DNA of 64,000 nt from the NCBI GenBank assembly GCA_034670405.1, contig JAXDDX010000004.1, forward strand, positions 11,309,501 to 11,373,500, read 5' to 3'. The stretch comes from Hoplostethus atlanticus (taxonomy: Eukaryota; Chordata; Actinopteri; Trachichthyiformes; Trachichthyidae). Positions 1-11,600 of the stretch are shown here, piece after piece. Within the stretch, counting starts at the first letter, position 1, and every line of letters begins with the position of its first letter. The notes beneath the pieces are model-generated. The model did no database searches and was not told where the DNA came from. It was given only the letters and a program-made list of their open reading frames with translations. Both the position numbers and the translations under genes were made by a program.

Positions 1-251
1 AACAGGACTGATGATTATTTATAGAAGGATAGATGTGAAATGCTTGTTATGTAACTTGTTCAAGGTAAGGCGAGGCGAGGGAACAGTCAAGATATGGACA
101 TGTAATTATATAGAGGCTAGTTACGGGTTTTTTCCTCTCTTCCTCTCCGGGTGGAAAGGCTTTTCAAAGGTTGAGATTGAGTTATTTTGAGCAAATGGCA
201 TTTCCCTGATTGTCTTTATGTGTCTTCATGGGCGCACGCTCATTTGTGCTT

Positions 252-291
252 CAGAGAGAGAGAGAGAGAGAGGTGAAAAGACAGAGCCAGA

Positions 292-340
<49 letters not shown>

Positions 341-341
341 G
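252..341. repeat. (GA)n microsatellite
   Basis: Two GA tracts (252-272 and 294-341) are separated by a short AG-rich linker. They lie just upstream of a promoter-like stretch and a strong splice donor at 508. The apparent Glu/Arg reading frame through the tract is a product of the repeat and not a gene. Confidence 0.95.
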
Positions 342-344
342 TCT

Positions 345-507
345 ACGTCGTCATAAAGTCATGTGACTGCCGAGTTTCCTTGGAGACAGCAGCGGTGTAG
401 CACATTGAGATGCTTGCCTGCTCAGTTGAGGGCAGAGTAGGCATCTGGCAACAGCAGCAGTTGGATGTATTTGGCTAGCCGGGCAGGTGCTATCTATCCT
501 CACAGAG
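345..507 (+). promoter_or_regulatory. dtnb: candidate internal promoter and noncoding first exon of dtnb
   Basis: After the GA tract come an E-box palindrome (GTCATGTGAC, 358-367) and an RFX X-box-like motif (374-387, GTTTCCTTGGAGAC). About 120 bases later there is a near-ideal donor (GAG|GTAAGTGG, cut after 507). In the phase needed to enter the dtnb exon at 1812, a TAG lies just upstream, so the piece could only be 5'UTR. Translation could then begin at ATG 1837 inside that exon and give a short coiled-coil isoform. The motifs and donor are seen. The promoter and isoform are inference. It could instead be a chance donor inside a dtnb intron. Confidence 0.3.
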
Positions 508-1811
508 GTAAGTGGTCTCATCGTGCTCGTCTGTGCTTCTGCTGCTGCTCTCACGTCTGGAAATTAACCTTTAAGGTAGCGTACCGTAATGTATTGTCAA
601 ACGTTTTGCATTGTGTTTGTGCCAAAGCAGACGAGGCAGCATGTGCAGGATCTGAGTAGTGGCAGGGATAACCTCGGCTCGTCCCCTGCTTCATCCCTCC
701 GTTGTCTCGTGGTGTGAAAGTTATCCCAATCAGCGGCGTTACTGTGTGCTAAATATAACAGAAACCACAGATGAGGACTGGTGTGTTACTCAGGAAGGAC
801 CGTCAGAACATTATTCCACGGTTTTCTTTTGAATATCTGTTGGGCTATAGCCTCCAGGGGAGCTCAAATGTACGATACAATACACAGTGGCACCGTCTCT
901 TTGAAACAGAGCAGGCTGACCCCCTGAGCATCTACGTTCACGCAGAGAACAAGTAACACATAATGCTGCAAATTACTTGAACACAATTAGTGATCCAAAA
1001 CATTTCTCTGTGTTGTTTAGTAGCAAGACAGTATTCAGTTACAGTGCAGAAAAGACTGTGACTGTAGAAGTAAGCATGAAAAAAGGTTTCATGCTGATAT
1101 GAAAAGTTTGATTTTGCCAAAAAAGCTAACAATAAGGACACAGTGCTGTACTGAATGTGCTTTTTTTTCTACTAATCCCATTTAAAAAAAAACAAGTCAA
1201 TTCTAATGGAATAAGTGCAGAAAGCTCCCAGACAGATTGAGGAGAAATGCAGCGCCTGTTGTTTCCCATGTTGCAGAGTGTGAACCTGAGGACACCTGAG
1301 ATGTGCAGACAGACATTTTGATCCACTAATGAGACACTGTGGTCCAGGTCCGGGTGCCAGGGAGAGTGCTGGGGCCACTGATTCAACCGCCAGATGGACC
1401 CCATCGCTTTGTTTACTCTCACAAATTACCTCCTGCAATGTCACCTTTCCCGGTTTTTCACAGACTTCCAGTTTAATTAGATTTCTTGTCTGCTGTTGTT
1501 CCTCTCGCTCATTTTAATTAGGTTTAATCTAATGGTATAACAAAAATCTAAATTGCTATTTTCCCCCGGAAAAGTCAATTATTTCACACAACACAATTTA
1601 AAGTTTACTTGTGTGCAACGCATCGCCGTTCTCATTACATGCAGCAGTTTGTAACGATTCCCCCTTAACTTGTTGTTTCCAGTCGGATTAAATCCAGTCA
1701 GGATCGCTGATTCATGATTATTAATAAAATGTAAATGCCGTCCCCCTCCGCTCCCCGGTGACCGCAGGGCTCTGCAGCGTCGCATTAAAGACCTCTAATC
1801 TTGTCTTTTAG
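508..1811 (+). other. dtnb intron sequence
   Basis: No coding exon is recognised here. The stretch at 1470-1570 is AT-rich with repeated TTTAATTA/TTAATTAGG homeodomain-type cores, the only feature that stands out. The acceptor TTTTAG at 1806-1811 ends the intron. Confidence 0.6.
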
Positions 1812-4800
1812 TCAGCCGAAACCAGCGGCCAACAACATGAACGACACAATGCTCATGTCCTCTGGGGCACCTACTCCTACCAAAAGGTAAGTGCCTCAGG
1901 TACAGCTCCCTGCACCCCCAGGTATAACCGCACACGATCCTGTTTGAAGGTGTTGTCAGTGCCACGCCACAGGATTGGCTTCACTGCAAAAATCCAGTAT
2001 TTCTATTCTCTGAGTCTGAGGTGACAAACTCCCTCTCATCAGTTGCAATAACAAGAACAGCGAGACGAACGAGACTACAGATGTTATTTGTTCCCTCACA
2101 CTTGACACACATTTTTTTTTTTGCATCTGAGCAGCATGCCCTTGTGAGTGTATTTTTAGAGGAAAATTTGTTACGCTGTCATGAAGAATATGTGAGCGCT
2201 CTCACTTAGAGGGCTGATCTGACAACTAGATGGTGATAGAACTGGAGCCTGGTCGTGTAGGCAGACGGCGAGGGACCCGAGGCGGTCTAATTGTCCTCTC
2301 GTCTCAGCCCCTCTCAGTTAAAGGCCACCTCTATTGTTATTTACTCGCAATGGTAATGAACCGTCTAATAGCGCATTGTGGTTATGAATTCAATAACGGA
2401 GAGTACTTGGAGAGTGCTGTAATGCATCTGCACTCTGTCCTGCAGGTCTGGGCTCGGTACAGTATCTCTCTTCATCGCATCTTTCCGGTAATCTGTGTTA
2501 GATGGAACGACTCAGACGTGATTCTCGGAGGGTTTCCGATGGCACATGTATTTGAAAGCAAGAGGCGTGTCTGCCCTGTGCATGTGGTGTTGTGTACAAT
2601 AAGAGTACAGGTGTACATGAGGTGCTGCTTTGATTGACGTTTTTGATGGTCGAAATTTGAAAAGAGCTTGAATCTGGTGTACGGATATTTTTCCTTTTGT
2701 GCTGCTGGGTTATCATACTGAAGGAACCCAGGCAACAAGCTTGAGGCAGTTGGGTTGCAGGACTCTTAACTAAAATCTTAGCGAGTCATGTAATCTAGTA
2801 TTAAGTCTTACAATCTTATTTTAAGGTAAAAAAAACAAACATCATTTAACTTGTTTCCAATACAGTTTCACTTGTTTTGTAGACTCTTCTAGAAACAAGT
2901 GACAGTACCTTAATATGGCAGATCACTCCACTTGATTCATGAACTTTCTTGTCGATTTGCAGTGGAAACCGGGGTCAGATAAGTGTAATTATCTGACCCC
3001 GGTTGGCAGATATTTCCCACTATTTCCCACCGACTCAAAACTATATTAAATAACTTGCTAAAATTGACGTTTTTCGCAGTGCAGAGCTCGGCCTTCAAGG
3101 GCAGACAGCATCAAGATTAGAGCGGGTTTTGAAGGAAGCTGACATGTTAGGGACACCCGAGGCGGTAAATGATGCCTCGCGTCCAGACCGGCGGAGGTCA
3201 GCGGGAAGACGGCACGTGCTGCGGCGTGGTGTACCAGCGAGGAAAGCGGCGCTCTCCTGAGGTTTGTTTCACCGTGGCAGTAATAAAGAAGCCTGATAAC
3301 CTTTGTCTTGACATTTTGCTCCGTGAGTCAGAGCTGTTTTGGGAAGATGTCATGCGCCGAGGATGCTCTTTGCCCAGGGTGGCATGACAACTACAAAGCT
3401 GCCATATTTAGGGCAGAAATTGCGCATTAAGCCGCCATGACGCCTCCAAAATAGGTTGTATTGAATGTCAATATGGATAGCGATAGATAAGGTGTTGAAT
3501 CAGGAGGGAAGGAGCAGACTTATTAAGGTCTGCTTGCAGAGAGCAGAAGGCCGGTTGCTACCAGCTCCTCACTGCGAGCTGACACACTGTCACATTTGGT
3601 TTGTAAATATTAATCCATCTATATAATTACTCTGCGCTGGTCTGCCTCCTTTCACATGAAGGGCCTGTGAGTCAAAGATGCCACTGCTGAATAATTCAAA
3701 GCTCCTTGTGGCTCTGCCTCAGTTCAACAGCCCCCAAACCGAATGTCATGCATGAAAAGAGAAAAGCGCTGTCCCCAGTTTGTTGTCCCTCTCCTATTAC
3801 ATTTTTATCAGAATAAAAAAAGACAATTCACATTTCATTCCGGTCCCTAGAATTTTTTGGAGGCTGGAAACTGCATGTCCAGTGTATGAAATAGTGTCGA
3901 GTCTCGAGTCTAGACGTGCTCCCAGCCTCCGTCACAGTCTGGGCTCTGATACTGTCTGCTCTGCTGACATGGCATCTGCTCCCCTCCCGCCTCGCTCGCT
4001 CTCTCTCTCTCTCTCAGACAATCGCTCACCACCGGTCCTCCAAGGGCAAACCGACACCGTGCAATTTATTACCTGTTAGTCATGCAGAACCACAGCGCCA
4101 GAAGATAAAAAAAATATATAATTTGCTGTCGGAGGCTTGATGAGTTTTAATTTAGAGAATTGGACCAAATGTTCGCCGGATGTGAAAACTCAACTGGTAG
4201 GGGTATAAGTGTGTGTTTATACCAGGAGGTGTCCATACGTGTGACTTATCAACCCCTGAAATACTTCATTGGGTGACATATGCTTCGTAAAAATGTTCTC
4301 TGTTTATTAAATACACCTTAACTGTTGTGTCTTACTGCACCGTGCTCCTGTGTGTCTCTTCTGGTGATGTAAAGTAACCCTGCCCCTCCTTACTTTTGCC
4401 TGCTTGTAACGTTGCTGATGCAGGAGCGTACGATTCTTCTCCTGTTGTACTCGGTGTGAAACCCTCTGGATGAGTTAAATACCTCAAATGTTAAATGTGA
4501 GAACAAATGACCTAGAAAGGAAGAGCGCCGAGGCCAATCCAGCAGGGCTAATAAGCAGTTCACACACCCTTGTCTAATGGCTGGCACTGGCCATTAGACG
4601 GTGCCAAGAAAGTCTTGACAAAGCGACGGCACGGCCCGGCCTCCAGATTGATCGCCCGGAGCGGAGAATCGAGACGAGCCGTCCAGCTCCCGAAGGCCCC
4701 GCGGGGTCGTACGTCTCCCTGTGCCAATGCAGCAGCACCCTAATGTGCTGTAACGTATCACTTTCATCTACGGTTCAGGCTGAGGAGGAAGCCGTACACT

Positions 4801-5553
4801 GTAAAAAATAAAATAAAATACATCAGTTTTAACAAGTCGTTTAAACTGGTATTGAGGCTCGTGTTTTGCCAAGTGATTTCACTTGTTCCCAAAGCAAATC
4901 AACTTTCAAGATATTGTCACTGGTGTTAAGAAAGTCCTTGAAACAAGTGAACCGGCGCCGGAAGAGGTGGAGTTATCTTATCACGCCGGGCATTTCACTC
5001 GGTTGGAGAAAGATACGATTTTTAAAACAACTCTCGGTTTAAAAAGAGGTTTTGCAGCGTGCGGCGGCGCCGGGTGCTCATGGCTGCAGGCGACTCTGTT
5101 GATGTCGCGGTGGGTTTGAAGCCAGATTGGGTTTAATGGGCTTAATCATCACTTGCTCCCCAGTCAGAGCTAGAGAGCGTCCTCGTGGAGAGAGCAGCAT
5201 CATTTCAGCTCTCCTTCACTCCTCATTGCAGTCCACTCGTATGCCCCTGTCATCTGTTCACGCCACATGCCACGCCCACCACCGCTTGAAGCCATATTTG
5301 ACTTTTCCAGTCAATGGTAAAATGGTTCAGTCGCTATTCATTTGGCATGCTGCATTCTCCGCTGTCCATCTCAGCCCATTGTAATACCAGATTATTGCCC
5401 ATCAAGAGTCAATCAATCAATCAAGTAATCAATCAAGTGGAACACATCAGTCAAACACATCAGAGATCAATGAAAGTTAAATTTTTTAAGCAAATTATTT
5501 TGATCAAATTGATGTTACAGAGTTGCCTCACAACCCATGTAAGTGCTTTGACA

Positions 5554-5621
<68 letters not shown>

Positions 5622-8600
5622 TGTGTGTGTGTGTGTGTGTGATGTCTCTCTCTCTCTGACTCCGGGCAGTGTCTTGGAGAGTCCCAGTCGGCTAGATGAA
5701 GAGCACCGCCTCATCGCTCGCTACGCTGCCCGCCTGGCAGCCGAGGCGGGCAACTCCACAGTGAGTGGCCTGCAGGACGCCCCCCCCCCCCCCCCCCCGC
5801 CGGGCTTCAGTCAACCTGCATTTCACATTTAATGCTCTTATAAGTTTTTACTGCGTGCCGCTTCTTTGTCACTGGAGAACTCAAATGTTGAAGCTGGAGT
5901 TGGAGGAAAATACAAGTCATTCCACCTTCGACTTAAAATAAGTGGAGAAATCTGCCAAAGGGAGATAAATTCACTTATTGACAATGCAGTTTCACTTGTT
6001 GCTTAAAATGATGGGAAATTACTTAATGTGTTTCAAGATAGTCTCACCTTCTTCAGTACAATTCTTGAAACAAGTTGAGTTAAGATGCATTGGAAACAAA
6101 TAAAATGATCAGGGAGATTTGTGACTGTTATACTGAAGGGTCGATCAGAGTCACGTCTCCAGCAGACTATTACTGTTCACTGTGGTCAGCAGACAGTTGG
6201 TGTTCAGCTTTTGTTTGCCTGCCTTTGTTAATTCTGTTTTTTTTTCTTTCAGCAACAATGTCCTCCAACAGATTTGAGTTTTAACTTTGATGCCAACAAG
6301 CAACAGAGACAGCTGATTGCAGAGCTGGAGAACAAAAACAGGTGGGATTCTGTCACTGTCAGTTAGATCTTCACTTTATTTGATTTGTTCTCGTTGCATC
6401 TAGTTTGAAACAATAGAGGATGACTGTGGGTACTGTGATTGTTACAGAATGGGAGGCCTCAGTTACTGCCATGTTCTACCTGCTGACTTCTGTTCTCCAG
6501 AAATCTGAAATGAATGTGATAATGATTGATTGACTTCCTTCCTTCCTTCCTTCCTTCCTTCCTTCCTTCCTCAGGGAGATCCTCCAGGAGATCCAGAGGC
6601 TGCGCTTGGAGCACGAGCAGGCCTCTCAGCCCACCCCGGAAAAGGCCCAGCAGAACCCCACCCTTCTGGCTGAACTACGGCTCCTCAGGTAGGCTGTCAC
6701 CCCTCCAGTCGTCACCCCACCTTTAAAATACTTGGGTGGGTCCTGGTGGTCTCAGATGTGTACCAAGTAACTGCAACATCCTGGGTTTGAATCCGGACCA
6801 GGCCCCTTGTTGCATGTTGTCCCTCTCTATCAATAAGTAATCTGTAAAAAAAAAGCTTTGCACTGTGGGAAGAAACCGTCTAATTCACCTTAACACTGAT
6901 GTCATCTGACAGACATCCATACAGGTTTGGTAGCATTGTGGTGTGGCAGTTTGTTTTGATTACCCAACACCAGGAAGTGTGATATACTAAGGAAATCAAG
7001 TAGCAACACTACTTGAGGGCTGTGCTTGTGTGGGTTACACTCATGATGTCTCTCTAATTCAAGAGTGTCCTTTTGAATTGAGCTTGTCCAGCAGTGAGGG
7101 TGTTCGTCATGCTGGCAGGCGCTAGGGAGAGACTCGCACCAAGTTTAAAGGTCAAAGGTCACGACTAGGGTTTTGATTCAATCAATGCTACAAAGTTATA
7201 CCGCAATACGTTTGGCACAACAGGAGGTAAACTTCCTTTTCTCACTTTCACTACTCACACAGTTACATGGCTCTTTTTAGTGAAGTATTGCATTGTGTCG
7301 TTTTCAAGTTGGCCTTTCATTATTAGCACAAACATAGAGGGATGTGATCGTAGGAGGACACGGTTTATTCCTTTCTTCTCCTTCTTCTTCTTGAGGCATG
7401 AATTGGTCCTTGTGCCCTCGTGATCATCTCCTTTTGTTACTTCTTGTTTTTTTCATCTGGCTTAGGTGTGTTGGATTCCTCTCTGTTGTAATTCAAGGGT
7501 GCTTAGAGGCGTTATCTAACTCTCAGCACAACCAGGGGTGGAATTCAGAGCCGACACCAGGATATTATCAATCTAACATTTCTGATTTCAAATGAGAAAC
7601 TTGCACTGTATTTATGTGTTCTGGAGGCAGGCTGGACTGCCCTGATATTGCTTTTCCTCTTGCCCTGGGATGTAAGGGAGAGAGCAGAGATAATCAGAGG
7701 CAGCAGATGTTTGTGAGGGTCTGATACGAGGACGCCAGGCAGGCAGACATGAGCGCCACGGCTCTCTGTGGCTTCTTTCAAATGTAGTATGTCGTGTGAG
7801 CACCAGAGGGTGATGATAAGCCTTTGCGCTGTCCTCACCAACATGACGGCCAGACATTTAACCTTGGAGGAAGACCAGACGCTAAAGAAAAATGTTATGA
7901 GAACGAAAGGTTACCAGAATCGCTTTTCTCACCAAGTGCAGTGACTGCACAGGTGTTTGTCTCCCTGTGACGCTGGTGCAGATTCATTTTGACATTTTAC
8001 AGTGTTTCACATTACACACTGATACCACGTTGTGCAGGGGCAACAGGATACGGTGCGATGATGCAAGACATGCGATATCACGTATTCGGTGCACAATGTC
8101 CTTCAAATAGTGCAGCATGCAGTGTGGTTACAGCTGCAGAGGGGGCATATAAATATCCAAATAAGAGCCATTCTTGAAGTGGAAGTGATCCTTGGATCGG
8201 CCCTGGGGGCGAACGATTCCCCACCCAACCCCACGTCTACACAAACAAGCTACAGGAAGCGCTGCTGAAACAAACGACAACTGCGTATTCCTATACCTTT
8301 TTATTCTTTCCTTCTGCCGCAGACACAGGAAAGATGAGCTGGAGAGGCGCATGTCGGCCCTGCAGGAGAGCAGACGGGAGCTGATGGTGCAGTTGGAGGG
8401 GCTCATGAGGCTGCTGAAGGTGGGAGGATCACCTCTGTTGATCTGTAGGTGGGGCAACAAGGCCTCTGAAGCAGCATTCACACACCCGCTGCCCTAATTC
8501 ATTTGTTATTTTGCTCTTCTTCTTTAGTGTTTTATTAGATATCGTTGATGCTAATCTACTGTCCGTCGTAAGGCTTTTAAAAGTTGGTGGCGTGTTTGAT

Positions 8601-11600
8601 AGCGTCAGAGGCGGTGCATGGTTACTTCTGTGACATAAAATTACCGTGCTCTAAAGTTATGTTGAAGGACCTTACGGTGCATGCCTTTCTTCTTCTTTCA
8701 CTGCTTTAATTGTGTTGCTCTGTCACTCTTCTTGCTGTCTCACTGCTTACCTTTGGCTGGCTGATAGGATGAGGAGCAAAAGCAGGCAGTAAGTGGCCCT
8801 TAATTCAGTTTGCAAGGCTCAGTGACTGGCTCTCGTCATAGCACTTAGTATAACACTATTAAACTCCTCCACTTTACCAGTATACAGAAATGTAATGCTT
8901 CCCTGGCCCTCTTTCCAAATGCATGAGAGGGAGTGGTGTGACGGCGTTCCCCTATAATGCATTTTAGGAAAGGAGGCTAGGAATGATGGAAGGAATCCAC
9001 TATCTAACTGGCTTACGTAGATCTAGTCCTCTAATCTACACCGCCCCACCTTTCCCTCGCTCTTATCTCCTCTTACTCCATGAGATAGCACAAACCATAG
9101 GCTGAGATACAACCTTTAAAGTCAGGTTTCTCGGGTCCATGGTCCAAGTGAGTGGAGAGAACTGTGTTTTTCTTAGCCCAAATGTCAAAGACCTGTTCCT
9201 TTCATCAACGCTAACAACCTCCCTTCTAATGTGACTGCAGTCTGGCCGGCCATCTGCTGCCTGGCTCTGAGCCATCAGCCTGGGTCTGCATCAGTCCCAG
9301 GGACACACAGTGCCCCTTTCTCTGAGAGCTATAGCACCCTACCCAGTGCAGGCCCCAGTCGCTCACCCACACATGGTTCTCATTACCCCTTCAATCCAGT
9401 AAAGGTGCACTATAGAGAGATAGTGTATGGATGTGTGCTGCTGCACAGCCAGCCAGTATAGGATTACCACAAGGTTTTCTTGCTTTTGGGATTACTGTTT
9501 TTGTTTGTTCTCCCTTGAAGGATTAACTTCTTTTACCACATCTGTGTCTGTTTGTTTTAATAAAAGTCACCTTTAGAGGTTACGAGGTCGTCTCTTCTTA
9601 AAGCCCCAATCTGTGGTTGCAATACGGCACCTTCGATACAGACAGTCCACCTTTGGCTTTGTTGACACAGTGATGTAAAGGATTGGATCTGAGGTCCAGA
9701 TTCACTAATGGTTTCAGCAGAGAAGACCACATATCAAGTGGAAAGTGTGCCTAATAGCTCTTTGTGCCTCTCATGGCCATGCAAACATCCCCCAAATGAT
9801 TGTAGCTCCTATAAGATGTTCTGACAAGTCAAACATGAATAGACACCAACTGCATTTGGTCACGTGACTTGCTGGTTGCGTCTTTAACTGGCCCTGGTGT
9901 TTTGTCTGTTGCAGTCCCAGTCCGGAGGTTCCCCTCACTCTTCCCCTAGTCATGGTGCGGGCTGCTCCATGCCCATGCCCATTCGCTCCACCTCTGCTGG
10001 GTCCACCCCTACTCACACGCCACAGGACTGCCTGGCGGGGGTGGGAGGGGACGTGCTGGAGGCCTTCGCTCAGGGTGAGGCTCTTACTGCAAGGTTGATT
10101 TGGAGTTCACACCAACAACTTTCTGTTAACAAGCAACGAGCTTCAAGCCAAAAATCTCTGCCATTTGAAAAATGTGGCACCTGCTCTGAAAATAAAATCT
10201 ATGTATCAGCTTAAACTCTTTACTTGCAAAATAGCAACATGTTAGAGGATGTAATCATCTGTGTTTTTTAAAAATATTGATCACTGAACCCGCCCCAATG
10301 GATATATGGTGTATAATAATATAATAATACACATAATAATACACTTGATAACCATTTCAACAGTTAACAATAACAAAAACTTAACAATAATAATAATAAA
10401 CTTTATTAGTATAGCACTTTTCTAAACAAAGTTGCAAAGTGCTTTAAAGAGGCAATAAATTGCTTTACGGAAATGATAAAAGAGAAGCTGAGAGAGAGTC
10501 TAGCAGAAATAGCTTAAAATAAATATACAAAATTGAATTACACACTAGAAAAAAATAGATAGAGTTAAGAGAAGAGGATTAAGAATAAAAGGGAGGATAC
10601 GTATAGCTCATGAAATCACAAATACAATGTAAGAGGAATAAAACAGGATTATGTAAAAGCCTGTTCATAAAAGTAGGAGTGATTTAAAAGATTATGCTGA
10701 TTTGTTCAGCCTTAGTTGGTACTTGTACTGCTTTTTCTTTTTTTTTTTTACAAAATGACATGTTTTTACCTTGGATTGAAAATGCCTCTTTGCGTCCCAG
10801 GTGTACCTAGAAATCTCCGGAATGATCTGTTAGTTGCTGCTGACTCAATCACAAACACCATGTCGTCGCTGGTGAAGGAGCTCCACTCAGGTTAGTCTAC
10901 CCGTGTCTGACTTCCTGTCTGTTCTGTTGCCTTTTAATCTGTCTGAGTCTTTCCTTCTGAATCTTCTGGGCTCGTTTAGTCATCTGTGTTTGTGTCTCTT
11001 TTTAATCTGTCTCGCCACACCACGTCTCTGAGATTTTATTAATCTGTTTTTACACGGGAACCAAAAACATCAGCACTGAATTCTTTGGTCTTATTTTTAA
11101 AGTAGACGATGGTGCAGAGGAAGAGGAGACCAACATGAGGAATGGCGGGGATAGAGGTGAGTCTCACCTTGAGTAGCGGCACCTGTAGTTGAATGGATGG
11201 TAATAGTGTTGAATGCATCCTGATTTTTACTCTGTTCATCATCGCTGTCATTCAACAACAGAGCACAGAGTTATTTGTGTTGATCATGAAAATTAGATAT
11301 TTTACAAGCCACATTTCGTTTCTTTGTTTTTCAGCTGAAGCAGAATGAACAACAAAAAAGTATGAATTATAATTCATCATAATATATAAATATGACAGAT
11401 TACAAGAGGACAGCAATTTATAACTGCGTTCACACCGCAAGCAACTCGAGAAATAAGTCACCAGGAGATTCATCGGCCGGTGTTAATCACGGCTGAATTG
11501 TTTCCTCATTTGCTGGTGTGGGAAAGTTGTCTGCAGCTGATCATTAACCTTTATCAGCCAATCATACACTAGCATGTCTCAATTGGTGCTGCTGCTGCTT

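Larger units (their letters stand above)
1887..5669 (+). other. dtnb intron with MITE fragments
   Basis: A 3.8-kb intron. It holds several pieces of one MITE-like family (near 1983, 2745-3085, 4797-4960), a perfect hairpin at 2967-3004, scattered CpG-rich bits near 3170-3260 and 4620-4720, an ATCA-rich patch near 5407-5436 and the GT tract at 5557-5642. The region was scanned for the missing dystrobrevin exon and nothing convincing was found. Confidence 0.6.

Noticed and set aside
2120-2206. Peptide [19 protein letters not shown] resembling the missing dystrobrevin exon
   Set aside because: Only a few identities, no upstream LQYSQ-like part, and phase and borders do not fit.
2446-2489. Exon-like segment with CTGCAG acceptor and GTAATC donor
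   Set aside because: The 44-nt translation has no dystrobrevin similarity and would shift the frame.
8192-8497. 101-codon frame spanning a dtnb exon
   Set aside because: Only the part from 8323 to 8419 is the true exon; the flanks are intron.
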